Shown here one piece after another: positions 1 to 8,475 of a stretch of 57,790 nucleotides of DNA (its first letter is position 1; the number at the start of each line of letters is the position of its first letter). Position numbers and translations under genes: made by a program. The notes beneath the pieces are model-generated. The model was not told the origin of the DNA, searched no databases, and saw only the letters and a program-made list of their open reading frames with translations. The stretch comes from Calothrix anomala FACHB-343 (GTDB taxonomy: Bacteria; Cyanobacteriota; Cyanobacteriia; Cyanobacteriales; Nostocaceae): contig NZ_JACJQG010000067.1 in the NCBI RefSeq assembly GCF_014696435.1, positions 1-57,790 of the forward strand, written 5' to 3'.

Positions 1-111
1 CCTTTTTCCTTGCAAGCGATCGCCTGTGAGTTTGTGGGTACGTTTGCACCTAGATTACTATTTAATCATGAGCTAGTGCAACCCAGCAAAATTAATGGGA
101 CAGACCAGTAG
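1..111 (+). CDS. 3' end of an unrecognised gene (cut by window edge)
   Basis: Frame 1 is open from the first base to a TAG at 109-111 and gives 36 residues ending in KINGTDQ. The piece is too short to assign to a family. It contains a HIP1 site and reads like ordinary coding sequence, but chance openness over 36 codons is possible. Confidence 0.3.
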   Translation, partial: PFSLQAIACEFVGTFAPRLLFNHELVQPSKINGTDQ

Positions 112-534
112 TGGTTCATCGCGTTAATTCTGAGGGGTAAGTTTCTTCTTATTTTCTCTTCCTTTGCGTACTTCGCGTCTTCGCGGTTCGTTTTTTAGCA
201 ATCATATTTAATGCGTCATACCAGTAGTCTCGATGAAAAAATTTTCATCGCCATGTAGAAAAGAGAAGGAGGACAAATAACCAATGCCCCATGCCCCATG
301 TCCAATTCCTAAATTGCAACTACCAATACACAAATAAGCACATCAAGAGCTTTAAAATAATTAGTAATGGAATTAGTTGAGTATTTAAACTCTAACTAAT
401 TCTCAACCGCTAATTATACAAAATAGCGGGAGAATCAGACAATCTAAATTACGAATTACGTAGACGCGAAGCGGCTTCCCGAAGGGTATTACGAATTACG
501 AATTACGAATTAGATTCACATCCCTAAGCGGTTA
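112..534. repeat. Intergenic repeats upstream of the hyp cluster
   Basis: No gene is seen here. At 446-511 there is a tandem ACGAATT heptamer run interrupted by an insert reading GTAGACGCGAAGCGG, a piece that looks like a dispersed Nostocales repeat. The 112-240 stretch (GCGTCTTCGCGGTTCG and an AATTCTGAGGGG motif) resembles stretches near 19,260-19,380 and 49,690-49,800. No clear Shine-Dalgarno sequence precedes the ATG at 535, so the promoter of the hyp cluster must lie in or upstream of these repeats. Confidence 0.55.
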
Positions 535-1752
535 ATGCATAAATCCATCAGACTGAATTCCTCATCTTCATTACCGCCAGAATCAATAGAAATTGCCCCA
601 AAATTACCCTTTTCTTTGACAGGTGCCGAGGTAATTTTAGGTGATATTCTTGAACCGGGACAATTAGCGATTCCATTAGCGCCTAATTCCCAAAATATGT
701 TTGGCCCTCGTGGTGCTTGTTTATTATCAGAAACTGGGCCATTATGGGTATCGGATACAGGACATCATCGCTTATTAGGATGGCGCAATTTACCTACTCA
801 AGATAATCAAAGTGCTGACTGGGTAATTGGACAACCAGATTTTAATCGTGAAGGACAAAATGCTAAAGGTACGCCAGGAAGAACAACTTTTAGCGTACCT
901 ACAGGAATTTGTGCTTGTGGTGCAGGATTAGCTGTTGCAGATGCTTGGAATCATCGCGTATTAATTTGGCATAAATTACCAGAAGATAGTCATGTTCCTG
1001 CCGATTTGGTATTAGGACAAGCTAATTTTACTGATAACGAACCAAATCGCGGTAGTCAAGTAGCCGCAGCTAATACAATGCATTGGCCTTATGGTATTTG
1101 CTATCATCAAGGACGACTATTTGTAGCCGATACGGGTAATCGGCGGCTGTTAATTTGGCAGCAATTACCAACAGAAAATGGACAACCAGCCGATTTAGTT
1201 TTGGGACAACCAGATATGGTATCCCGGAATGAAAATGGCGGCGGTTCTCCCACAGCTTCTAGTATGCGCTGGTGTCACGATATTACCTTTTGGGGTGACA
1301 ATTTAGTTGTCGCTGATGCTGGTAATAACCGGGTGATGATTTGGCAAGGAATACCAACAGTAAATAATGCCCCTTGTGCAGTGGTATTGGGACAGAAAAA
1401 CTTTGAATTTACCGAGTTAAATCGAGGCGTTTATTTTCCTTCTGCTGCTAGTTTAAGTATGCCTTATGGTGTAGATGTGGCTGGTGATTGGTTAATAGTT
1501 GCCGATACAGCTAATTCGCGCTTGCTAGGATGGAAGAAACCAGAGTCAATTTTATCACTGCAAGATGTGGCAGCAGATGCAGTTACCGGACAAACAAATT
1601 TTCAAAATAAAGGTGAAAATCGCGATTTTGGCTTGCCTACAAGAGACAGTTTAAATTGGTGTTACGGCATAAAAATTTGTGGCAAAACTGCGGTAATAGC
1701 TGATTCTGGAAACAACCGAATTTTGCTGTGGCGGTTTAATTATGGTGAGTGA
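535..1752 (+). CDS. NHL-repeat beta-propeller protein at the head of the hyp cluster
   Basis: This is a 405-residue protein built of about six NHL-type blades. Each blade carries a variant of VADTGNxRLLIW followed by LPTxNxxPADLVLGQ; examples start near residues 85, 140, 200, 260 and 325, and the last blade ends in NRILLWRFNYGE. No signal peptide or membrane segment is visible, so a cytoplasmic scaffold or binding role is likely (inference). The gene overlaps hypF by 11 bases, which indicates co-transcription and probably translational coupling. An NHL gene is a known member of the extended hyp cluster in Nostoc-type cyanobacteria, but its job there is not established. The ATG at 535 is the first in frame. 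Confidence 0.85.
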   Translation: MHKSIRLNSSSSLPPESIEIAPKLPFSLTGAEVILGDILEPGQLAIPLAPNSQNMFGPRGACLLSETGPLWVSDTGHHRLLGWRNLPTQDNQSADWVIGQPDFNREGQNAKGTPGRTTFSVPTGICACGAGLAVADAWNHRVLIWHKLPEDSHVPADLVLGQANFTDNEPNRGSQVAAANTMHWPYGICYHQGRLFVADTGNRRLLIWQQLPTENGQPADLVLGQPDMVSRNENGGGSPTASSMRWCHDITFWGDNLVVADAGNNRVMIWQGIPTVNNAPCAVVLGQKNFEFTELNRGVYFPSAASLSMPYGVDVAGDWLIVADTANSRLLGWKKPESILSLQDVAADAVTGQTNFQNKGENRDFGLPTRDSLNWCYGIKICGKTAVIADSGNNRILLWRFNYGE

Positions 1753-4153
1753 AAAAATTAGAATTCGCGGTACAGTTCAGGGTGTGGGATTTCGCCCGAC
1801 TGTGTACCGTATTGCTACAGCTTGCGGTTTGCGGGGCGATGTTTGTAATGATGGAGAAGGTGTATTAATTCGCGCGGTTGGAAGTGAAGCAGCTTTAGCA
1901 GAATTTATTCAAAGATTACAACAAGAATGTCCGCCTTTAGCGAGAATTCAGGAGATTATCAGAACCTCTTATGTAGGTGAATGGGAATTTGCTGATTTTG
2001 CGATCGCGCATAGCGTCAGTGGTACAGTAAAAACAGAAATTTCCCCCGACGCTGCTATCTGTCCCCAATGTCAACAGGAAATTTTTGACCCCTTTAGCCG
2101 CTTTTTCCGTTATCCCTTCACTAATTGTACCCATTGCGGCCCTAGATTAAGTATTATTCGCGCCATTCCCTATGACAGAAGCAATACAAGTATGTCTGCA
2201 TTTGTCATGTGTCCCCAATGCGAGAAGGAATACTACGACATAGAAAATCACCGCTTTCACGCCCAACCTATAGCTTGCTATAATTGCGGGCCTCAAGCTT
2301 GGTTAGAACGTACTGATGGTAAATCAATTACCTCTTCTATGTTCTCTATGTTAGATGATGTAGATGCAGTTTGTACCTTATTACAAAAAGGCGAGATAGT
2401 TGCAATTAAAGGTTTAGGGGGAATTCATTTAGCTTGTGACGCAACTGTAGAGGCTGCTGTGCAAAAATTGCGTCAGCGTAAACAGCGATATCATAAACCT
2501 TTAGCTTTAATGGCAAGAGATATAGATATCATTGCCGAATATTGCATAATTAGCGCTAAAGAAAAAGAATTACTCACGAGTCCGGCTGCGCCTATTGTTT
2601 TGTTAAAGGTGAGGGAGAGGAGAGAAATTCCTCAAAACCAATCTTCAATCCAAAATCCAAAATCTAAAATCCAAAATTGCATTGCGCCTTCAGTTGCACC
2701 AGGGCAAAATAGCCTTGGTTTTATGTTACCTTATACGCCCTTACATCATTTAATTCTCAAGCGGATGAATCGCCCAATTGTGTTAACTAGCGGTAATTTA
2801 TCCGATGAACCACAATGTATTGATAATGGCGAAGCTAGAGAAAGATTAGGAAAAATTGCTGATTATTTTCTCCTACATAATCGCGAGATTGTCAATCGCG
2901 TAGATGATTCAGTAGTGCGTGTTGTCGGCGATAAAGTGCAAACAATTCGCCGCGCTAGAGGTTATGCACCAGCACCAATTATATTACCTCCTGGATTTGA
3001 AAATATCCCGCCAATTTTAGCAATGGGTAGCGAGTTAAAAAATACCTTTTGCTTATTACGAGAAGGCGAGGCGATTCTTTCGCAACATTTAGGCGATTTA
3101 GAAAATGCTGCGGCTTTTAATACTTATCAAGATACTCTAAATTTATACTTAAATTTATTTCAACATCAACCCCAAGCTATCGCCATAGATAAGCATCCAG
3201 AATATCTTTCTAGCAAATTGGGTAAAGAATTAGCAACCGCCAACCAAATCAAAATTTATCCGATTCAACACCATCACGCCCATATCGCAGCTTGTATGGC
3301 GGAAAATGGGATTCCTCTGAATTCCCCGCCAGTTTTAGGTATTGCTTTAGACGGCTTAGGTTATGGCGAAGATGGTACATTTTGGGGCGGAGAATTTTTA
3401 TTAGCAGATTATCGCCAATTTAAACGCCTAGCAAGATTTAAACCAGTGGCGATGATTGGGGGAGAACAAGCAATTTATCAGCCTTGGCGAAATACCTACG
3501 CCCACCTCATAGCCGCAGATAATTGGCAAAATTTAACACAAAAATATAGCGATTTAGAAATATTAAATTTTTTCAAGCAAAAGCCGCTAAAGTTACTCAA
3601 TCAGCTTATAGAGCAAAATATCAACTCTCCCTTAGCATCCTCAGCCGGGAGATTGTTTGATGCAGTAGCGGCGGCGATTGGCATTTTTAGAGAAGATTGT
3701 AGCGATGAAGGACAAGCTGCGATCGCAATGGAAGCATTAGCCGAGAGTCATAACTTAAATAATCCTGAAGAAAAGCCAAACTATCCTTTTAATTTTACCT
3801 TTTTCGATAGTATTTATTGTATAGACCCTAGCCCCATGTGGCTTGCCTTGCTCACAGACTTACAGCAGCAAATATCTCCAGGGATAATTGCTGCCAAATT
3901 TCATAGAAGTTTAGCCACAGCAATTATCGAAATGGTTAAACATCTATCTCAAGAAAATCTTATTCATCAAGTAGTCCTGACAGGAGGCGTATTTCAAAAT
4001 ACTCTTTTATTGAAGCAAGTCGCCCAGGGATTACAAACATTAGGAATAGAAGTATTAACTCACAGTTTAGTTCCTCCCAACGATGGAGGTATATCTTTAG
4101 GACAAGCGGTCATTCTTGCCGCATATAATTTAACAGAAAACACGCTTATTTAA
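1742..4153 (+). CDS. hypF: HypF, carbamoyltransferase for [NiFe]-hydrogenase cyanide ligand synthesis
   Basis: HypF converts carbamoyl phosphate and ATP to a carbamoyl adenylate and transfers the carbamoyl group to the C-terminal cysteine of HypE. This is the first step in making the CN ligands of the Fe(CN)2CO centre. Visible domains: acylphosphatase (residues 1-90, RGTVQGVGFRPTVYR); two zinc-finger motifs (CPQC...CTHCGP and CPQC...CYNCGP, residues about 108-183); a YrdC-like domain (about 205-400, SGNLSDEP); and a Kae1/TobZ-like C-terminal half with HHHAHIAACMAENG near 511. The 803-residue length is slightly above the family norm. Part of the excess is a repeat-derived insert at residues about 302-313 (see the repeat entry at 2646). 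The ATG lies within the end of the NHL gene. Confidence 0.97.
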   Translation: MVSEKIRIRGTVQGVGFRPTVYRIATACGLRGDVCNDGEGVLIRAVGSEAALAEFIQRLQQECPPLARIQEIIRTSYVGEWEFADFAIAHSVSGTVKTEISPDAAICPQCQQEIFDPFSRFFRYPFTNCTHCGPRLSIIRAIPYDRSNTSMSAFVMCPQCEKEYYDIENHRFHAQPIACYNCGPQAWLERTDGKSITSSMFSMLDDVDAVCTLLQKGEIVAIKGLGGIHLACDATVEAAVQKLRQRKQRYHKPLALMARDIDIIAEYCIISAKEKELLTSPAAPIVLLKVRERREIPQNQSSIQNPKSKIQNCIAPSVAPGQNSLGFMLPYTPLHHLILKRMNRPIVLTSGNLSDEPQCIDNGEARERLGKIADYFLLHNREIVNRVDDSVVRVVGDKVQTIRRARGYAPAPIILPPGFENIPPILAMGSELKNTFCLLREGEAILSQHLGDLENAAAFNTYQDTLNLYLNLFQHQPQAIAIDKHPEYLSSKLGKELATANQIKIYPIQHHHAHIAACMAENGIPLNSPPVLGIALDGLGYGEDGTFWGGEFLLADYRQFKRLARFKPVAMIGGEQAIYQPWRNTYAHLIAADNWQNLTQKYSDLEILNFFKQKPLKLLNQLIEQNINSPLASSAGRLFDAVAAAIGIFREDCSDEGQAAIAMEALAESHNLNNPEEKPNYPFNFTFFDSIYCIDPSPMWLALLTDLQQQISPGIIAAKFHRSLATAIIEMVKHLSQENLIHQVVLTGGVFQNTLLLKQVAQGLQTLGIEVLTHSLVPPNDGGISLGQAVILAAYNLTENTLI
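2646..2680 (+). repeat. Short repeat inserted in frame within hypF
   Basis: Four near-tandem units of the type AATCCAAAATC run through the hypF reading frame and encode SIQNPKSKIQN. This repeat type is normally intergenic in Nostocales. It sits in the YrdC-like domain between the VLLKVRER strand and the conserved APSVAPGQNSLG segment, which fits a tolerated surface loop. Confidence 0.75.
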
Positions 4154-4218
4154 TTATATATTTTGGATAGATTTTCTGCGCCTCTGTGGTTAGTCCCTCT
4201 CCAACAAGGAAAATACCA

Positions 4219-4464
4219 ATGTGTTTAGGAATTCCCGGTCAAATTGTCGAAATCACAGACAATAATAACAAACTAGCGATAGTCAATGTAGGTGGTGTGA
4301 AGCGCCAAGTCAACATAGCTTGTATAGTGGACGAACAACATCCCCCAGAAGCTTGTATAGGTGATTGGGTATTAGTACATGTAGGCTTCGCTATGAATCG
4401 CATTAACGAACAAGAAGCCGCAGAAACATTAAAAATGTTAGAGGAAATAGCAACCTATATCTAA
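4219..4464 (+). CDS. hypC: HypC, hydrogenase maturation chaperone
   Basis: This 81-residue protein begins MCLGIPGQIVEI. The N-terminal MC dipeptide is the hallmark of the HypC/HupF family: after Met removal the cysteine binds the Fe precursor held on HypD and contacts the large-subunit precursor. The start at 4219 is chosen over an in-frame upstream start at 4186 because the upstream start would bury this essential cysteine. An AAGGA at 4206-4210 also sits eight bases before the ATG. The gene lies 65 bases after hypF on the same strand. Confidence 0.96.
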   Translation: MCLGIPGQIVEITDNNNKLAIVNVGGVKRQVNIACIVDEQHPPEACIGDWVLVHVGFAMNRINEQEAAETLKMLEEIATYI

Positions 4465-4530
4465 TTGAGTCAGTCATAATTGCAACCAACCATTTTCCAG
4501 CAAGCAAATCTACCACAACCCTTACCAATA

Positions 4531-4590
4531 ACAAATGACAATTGTACAGACAAGGGTTCATCGCGTCTCTAACAAATGACAAATGACAAA
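4531..4590. repeat. Dispersed palindromic repeat (GACGCGATGAA type)
   Basis: The core TACAGACAAGGGTTCATCGC, continuing as GTCTCT, is flanked by ACAAATGAC units. Related copies occur at about 12768-12820, 43075-43113 and 45670-45714, in either orientation. The copies at 12.8 and 43.1 kb are nearly perfect palindromes around GACGCGAT and ATCGCGTC. This copy fills most of the hypC-hypD gap. Confidence 0.6.
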
Positions 4591-4663
4591 TGACAACTAT
4601 TTTTCCTTAACGTTTTCATAATCAAGCCTCCTCTGTAAAAACCCTTCCTCACACCATCACAAT

Positions 4664-5848
4664 ATGAAATACGTTGATGAATTCCGCGAACCGGAAAAAG
4701 CTGAAGGTTTACGCCGTGAAATTACCAAATTAAGCCAAAAGCTAGAAAAACCGATAAAAATCATGGAGGTATGCGGCGGGCATACCCATTCTATATTTAA
4801 GTATGGGATTGAAGAGATTTTACCAAATCGCATTGAATTAATACACGGGCCTGGTTGTCCGGTATGTGTCATGCCAAAGGGGAGAATAGATGATGCGATC
4901 GCTATCTGTGAACATGATAACGTCATCTTCACCACCTTTGGCGATGCCATGCGCGTTCCTGGTTCTCATACTAGCTTATTGCAAGCCAGAGCGACAGGGG
5001 CAGATATTCGCATGGTGTACTCGCCCCTAGATAGTTTGCAAATCGCCAAAGACAACCCCGACAAAGAAATAGTATTTTTTGGACTCGGTTTTGAAACCAC
5101 AGCCCCCAGTACCGCCTTGACAATTCTTCAAGCTGCGGCGGAAAACATATCTAACTTTAGTATGTTTTGCAATCACGTTCTCGTGATTCCCGCCTTAAAA
5201 GCACTACTAGATAATCCTGACTTACAACTAGATGGATTTGTTGGGCCAGGTCATGTCAGCATGGTAATTGGTACTGACCCTTATCAATTTATTCCTCAAC
5301 AATATCATAAGCCAATTGTTGTTTCTGGTTTTGAACCCTTAGACATACTCCAATCAATTTGGATGTTATTGCAACAAATATTAGAAAATCGTTGCGAAGT
5401 TGAGAATCAATATAATCGCATTGTTCAACCAGCCGGAAATCAAACTGCCCTAGCTGCTATCAATAAAGTTTTCATGGCGCGAGAAAAATTTGAGTGGCGC
5501 GGTTTAGGTGATATTCCTGAATCTGGGTTACAAATTCGCCCAGAATACGCTCAATTTGATGCTGAATTAAAATTTACCATTCCTAACATAAAAGTTGCCG
5601 ATCATAAAGCTTGTAAATGTGGAGAAATTCTTAAGGGAGTATTAAAACCTTGGCAATGTAAAGTATTTGGTACAGCTTGCACTCCAGAAACACCAATCGG
5701 AACTTGTATGGTATCTTCTGAAGGTGCTTGCGCTGCCTATTATAAATATGGCAGACTCTCTACCATTGGCAAAAATACAATGCCAGAAAAACCAAAGCTA
5801 GCATTATCTCAAGAACCTCTGCCATCCTGTAGTACATCTTTGGTATAG
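4664..5848 (+). CDS. hypD: HypD, [4Fe-4S] scaffold for Fe(CN)2CO assembly
   Basis: HypD works with HypC as the scaffold on which the Fe(CN)2CO unit is assembled. The 394 residues carry the family signatures CGGHTHSIFKYG (about residue 38), GPGCPVCVMPKG (about 65) and GFETTAPS (about 145). The C-terminal cysteine cluster, from CKCGEIL through WQCKVFGTACTPETP to GACAAYYKYG, includes ligands of the [4Fe-4S] cluster. The length is slightly above the usual 360-380 because of a tail after YKYGRLS. The start is the first ATG; no strong Shine-Dalgarno sequence is seen, only a CT-rich stretch upstream. Confidence 0.96.
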   Translation: MKYVDEFREPEKAEGLRREITKLSQKLEKPIKIMEVCGGHTHSIFKYGIEEILPNRIELIHGPGCPVCVMPKGRIDDAIAICEHDNVIFTTFGDAMRVPGSHTSLLQARATGADIRMVYSPLDSLQIAKDNPDKEIVFFGLGFETTAPSTALTILQAAAENISNFSMFCNHVLVIPALKALLDNPDLQLDGFVGPGHVSMVIGTDPYQFIPQQYHKPIVVSGFEPLDILQSIWMLLQQILENRCEVENQYNRIVQPAGNQTALAAINKVFMAREKFEWRGLGDIPESGLQIRPEYAQFDAELKFTIPNIKVADHKACKCGEILKGVLKPWQCKVFGTACTPETPIGTCMVSSEGACAAYYKYGRLSTIGKNTMPEKPKLALSQEPLPSCSTSLV

Positions 5849-5881
5849 CTAATCTCAACCACATATTTGAGGAGACATTTT

Positions 5882-6097
5882 ATGCCATTTGTTACAGTTA
5901 AAATTGCCAGAGGACATTCAATTGAAAAAAAGCGGCGATTAGTAGAAGCCATTACTAACGCTTTAGTTGCAGCCCTAGATACCAAGCCCGAATGGATTAC
6001 CATTCATATTGATGAATTTGAACGAGAAAGCTGGGCTGTAAATGGTGAGTTACTATGTGATAGGCATCGTGGCAGACACGATGAATCAGGTAGATAA
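5882..6097 (+). CDS. 4-oxalocrotonate tautomerase-family protein
   Basis: This is a 71-residue protein starting MPFVTVKIARGHS. After Met removal, Pro would be the N-terminal catalytic base of the tautomerase superfamily. The ATG at 5882 is preferred to a TTG at 5867 because it exposes that proline and because GAGGAG at 5869-5874 lies at proper spacing. The gene follows hypD by 33 bases. A tautomerase gene here is known in Nostoc-type hyp clusters. Its substrate is unknown, and a direct role in hydrogenase maturation is only suggested by position. Confidence 0.85.
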   Translation: MPFVTVKIARGHSIEKKRRLVEAITNALVAALDTKPEWITIHIDEFERESWAVNGELLCDRHRGRHDESGR

Positions 6098-6100
6098 ATC

Positions 6101-6125
6101 AAGGGCACAACATTGTTGTGCCCTT
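6101..6125 (+). terminator. Strong hairpin after the tautomerase gene
   Basis: AAGGGCACAA and TTGTGCCCTT form a perfect 10-bp stem with a five-base loop, just after the tautomerase stop. No run of T follows, so it may act as a weak terminator, an mRNA-processing or stabilising hairpin, rather than a classic intrinsic terminator. Confidence 0.5.
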
Positions 6126-6159
6126 ATCAATCACAGATAAAAAATTGCGGGGAATCTCT

Positions 6160-6573
6160 ATGCATACAACCTATAATCAGCGCCAAATTTGGTTACTTGT
6201 TTTAATAGCCATTAATATATTTGTTTCCATTGTGCATTACACCGATCATATTATTTTCTTTGACGAATATCCAGAAACATCTTTATTTACACCACAAATT
6301 ACACATTCACTTTGGCTAGTTATGACACCCTTATGTATAGCAGGTTATTATCTATATATTAAAAGGGCATTTTTATCAGCATATTTCTGCCTTTATCTCT
6401 ATATTATTATGAGCCAAATAACTTTAGGACAATACATTATTACCCCAATGTGGCATCTATCATTAAAAATGAACACCTTAATTTTATTAGAATCGGTTAG
6501 CGCCATTCCTTTGTTAATTTTTGTTGCCTGGTCGCAACTTTTTCTCAAAGAGTCAACAGTCAATAGTCAGTAG
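6160..6573 (+). CDS. Small four-helix membrane protein of unknown function inside the hyp cluster
   Basis: The protein has 137 residues with four predicted transmembrane segments, near IWLLVLIAINIFVSI, LWLVMTPLCIAGYY, YFCLYLYIIMSQI and LLESVSAIPLLIFVAW. The start at 6160 is preferred to 6118 because GCGGGGA lies 5-11 bases upstream and because the upstream extension overlaps the hairpin at 6101-6125. No family is recognised. The last residues (STVNSQ) are encoded by heptamer repeat DNA, and the TAG stop (6571-6573) belongs to the GTAGGGG arm of the next palindromic element, so the natural 3' end has been overwritten by repeats. Confidence 0.7.
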   Translation: MHTTYNQRQIWLLVLIAINIFVSIVHYTDHIIFFDEYPETSLFTPQITHSLWLVMTPLCIAGYYLYIKRAFLSAYFCLYLYIIMSQITLGQYIITPMWHLSLKMNTLILLESVSAIPLLIFVAWSQLFLKESTVNSQ

Positions 6574-6632
6574 GGGCGGGTTGATTGAAAATCATCGTTG
6601 ATCAGTGAGAATATTTGTGAACCCGCCCGTAC
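6570..6632. repeat. 63-bp palindromic element, GTAGGGGCGGGTT variant
   Basis: The ends GTAGGGGCGGGTT and AACCCGCCCGTAC are complementary with one mismatch and enclose about 37 bases. The length of 63 bp and the terminal GTAGGGGC match the GTAGGGGCACGGCA palindromes found elsewhere in the window, but the inner stem differs. It lies directly between the membrane-protein gene and hypE. Confidence 0.65.
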
Positions 6633-6638
6633 AGTTGT

Positions 6639-6682
6639 TAACAGTCAACCGTCAACAGTCAACAGTCAACCGTCAATAGTCA
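6639..6682. repeat. Heptamer tandem repeat abutting the hypE start
   Basis: About six units of the CAACAGT/CAACCGT/CAATAGT heptamer run right up to the ATG at 6683. The whole ribosome-binding region of hypE is made of repeat and shows no Shine-Dalgarno sequence. Confidence 0.8.
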
Positions 6683-7786
6683 ATGGATTTATCACCAAAT
6701 ACATCCGAACAAAACCCCTTATTTCAAAAGCTAGAAAAAGTTCGCCGTCGCCAAGGTAAAGTACGAGATACTCATATTACTCTCGCACATGGTAGCGGTG
6801 GTAAAGCCATGCGCGATTTAATTGATGAGATATTTGTTAAAAGTTTTGATAATCCCATTCTTTCTCAATTAGAAGACCAAGCTAGTTTTAATTTAGCCCA
6901 TCTCATGTCACAAGGAGATAGACTAGCTTTTACTACAGATTCCTATGTTGTAGATCCGCTATTTTTTCCTGGTAGCGATATTGGTGAATTAGCCGTTAAC
7001 GGTACAGTAAATGATTTAGCCGTGAGTGGTGCTAAACCTTTATATCTTACCTGTAGTGTAATTTTAGAAGAAGGATTACCAACAGAAACCTTACGCCGAG
7101 TAGCTGCTAGTATGCAAGCTGCTGCGAGAAAAGCTGATATTCAAATTGTCACCGGTGACACCAAAGTTGTGCATCGGGGTGCGGCTGATAAATTATTTAT
7201 TAACACTGCTGGGATTGGTGTTATACCTAAAGGAATTGAAATTTCTGCTCAAAAAGTTCAACCAGGAGATGTAGTAATTATTAATGGTGAATTGGGCAAT
7301 CATGGGGCAGCCATTTTAATTGCTAGGGGTGAACTAGCTTTAGATACTGATATTGAAAGTGACTGTCAACCATTGCACAATTTAGTCGCCAATATCCTGA
7401 AAGTTTGTCCAGAAGTTCATGCAATGCGCGATGCTACCAGGGGTGGTTTAGCGACAGTGTTAAATGAATTTGCCCTCAGTTCTAATGTAGGAATTCGCCT
7501 GGATGAAAAATCTATACCTGTACGGGAAGAAGTGAAAGGAGTTTGTGAAATTTTAGGTTTAGATCCTTTATATTTAGCTAATGAAGGTAAGTTAGTAGTC
7601 GTAGTACCAAAAAAATCTGCCGAGGCTGTTTTATCAGCAATGAAATCTCACCCTGCTGGAAAAGATGCAGCAATTATTGCGGAAGTATCAGCTTCACCAC
7701 CAGGGGTAGTTTTATTAAAAACTGTATTTAATGCTGAAAGAATTGTTGATATGTTAGTTGGCGATCAATTACCACGCATTTGTTAA
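6683..7786 (+). CDS. hypE: HypE, thiocyanate-forming hydrogenase maturation enzyme
   Basis: HypE is a PurM/ThiL-like ATPase that dehydrates the carbamoyl group on its C-terminal cysteine to a thiocyanate and donates CN to HypC-HypD. The 367 residues show ITLAHGSGGKAMRDLI near residue 31, FTTDSYVVDPLFFPGSDIG near 92, VTGDTKVV near 158 and DATRGGLATVLNEFA near 250. The essential terminal motif PRIC ends exactly at the stop codon. The start is within a few codons of the expected place, although initiation signals are masked by repeats. Confidence 0.97.
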   Translation: MDLSPNTSEQNPLFQKLEKVRRRQGKVRDTHITLAHGSGGKAMRDLIDEIFVKSFDNPILSQLEDQASFNLAHLMSQGDRLAFTTDSYVVDPLFFPGSDIGELAVNGTVNDLAVSGAKPLYLTCSVILEEGLPTETLRRVAASMQAAARKADIQIVTGDTKVVHRGAADKLFINTAGIGVIPKGIEISAQKVQPGDVVIINGELGNHGAAILIARGELALDTDIESDCQPLHNLVANILKVCPEVHAMRDATRGGLATVLNEFALSSNVGIRLDEKSIPVREEVKGVCEILGLDPLYLANEGKLVVVVPKKSAEAVLSAMKSHPAGKDAAIIAEVSASPPGVVLLKTVFNAERIVDMLVGDQLPRIC

Positions 7787-7840
7787 TGTTTAATATTTAA
7801 TCAGGAGATAATTTCCAAAAAGATAAGCATGAAATGGAAA

Positions 7841-7974
7841 TTACAGCAGTTTTCACCTATTTGAACCACATCTGTCGTAGTAGGGGCACGGCATCAGTAA
7901 GATTATTGTATGTACCAAAAGATTATCGGTGCCGTGCCCCTACAGCGTGGTCTATTTACAGGAAGATGCTGTAA
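7841..7974. mobile_element. 134-bp palindromic MITE-like element containing a 64-bp GTAGGGGCACGGCA palindrome
   Basis: The element starts TTACAGCAGTTTTCACC and ends in GGAAGATGCTGTAA, an imperfect inverted repeat running almost its full length. The core runs from GTAGGGGCACGGCA to TGCCGTGCCCCTAC and is 64 bp. A near-identical 132-bp copy lies at 30902-31033, and a shorter inverted copy at 39971-40050. The rest of the hypE-hypA gap (7975-8133) holds two more dispersed repeat types (GAACCGCCAAGACGCCAAGG and a CTGCCCTC run) and no gene. Confidence 0.8.
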
Positions 7975-8133
7975 AGAAATCTAAAAAGTTTTATTGAAAT
8001 GAACCGCCAAGACGCCAAGGACGCAGAGAGAAGAAGAAATAGAATAAATCAATGCTTATCCTAACTGGATGAATTTAAAAACCTCATTCATTCTGCCCTC
8101 TGCCTCCTTCCCTCTGCCTTCTCATCAAAACTT

Positions 8134-8475
8134 ATGCACGAACTAGGAATTACGCAAAATATTGTAGCGATTGTTCAAGAACATGCCAATGGCAAGAAAG
8201 TCAACCGAGTATTATTAGAAATTGGCAAGTTATCAGCTATTATGCCTGATGCTATTCGCTTTTGTTTTGATATTTGCGCTCAAGGTACAGTTTTAGCAGG
8301 GGCGAAATTAGAAATTTTAGAAATTCCTGGTTTGGCAGAATGTCGTCAATGTGGTGCAAAAATACCTTTAGAAAAACCTTTTGGCGTTTGTCAATGTGGT
8401 AGCGTGCAATTAGATTTAATCACCGGTGAAGAACTGAAAATTAAAGAAATTGAAATAGAGGAAGTATGTGTGTAA
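8134..8475 (+). CDS. hypA: HypA, nickel metallochaperone
   Basis: HypA delivers nickel to the hydrogenase large subunit together with the GTPase HypB. The 113 residues begin MHELGITQNIV; His2 and the following Glu belong to the nickel-binding MHE motif. A zinc site is formed by CRQCG (about residue 70) and CQCG (about residue 88), a CxxC/CxC pair rather than two CxxC motifs. The gene overlaps hypB by 10 bases. No Shine-Dalgarno sequence is seen, and the preceding bases are CT-rich repeat. Confidence 0.95.
   Translation: MHELGITQNIVAIVQEHANGKKVNRVLLEIGKLSAIMPDAIRFCFDICAQGTVLAGAKLEILEIPGLAECRQCGAKIPLEKPFGVCQCGSVQLDLITGEELKIKEIEIEEVCV

Noticed and set aside
4657-4950. 97-codon ORF antisense to hypD
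   Set aside because: It is a shadow of a strongly supported coding frame and has no features of its own.
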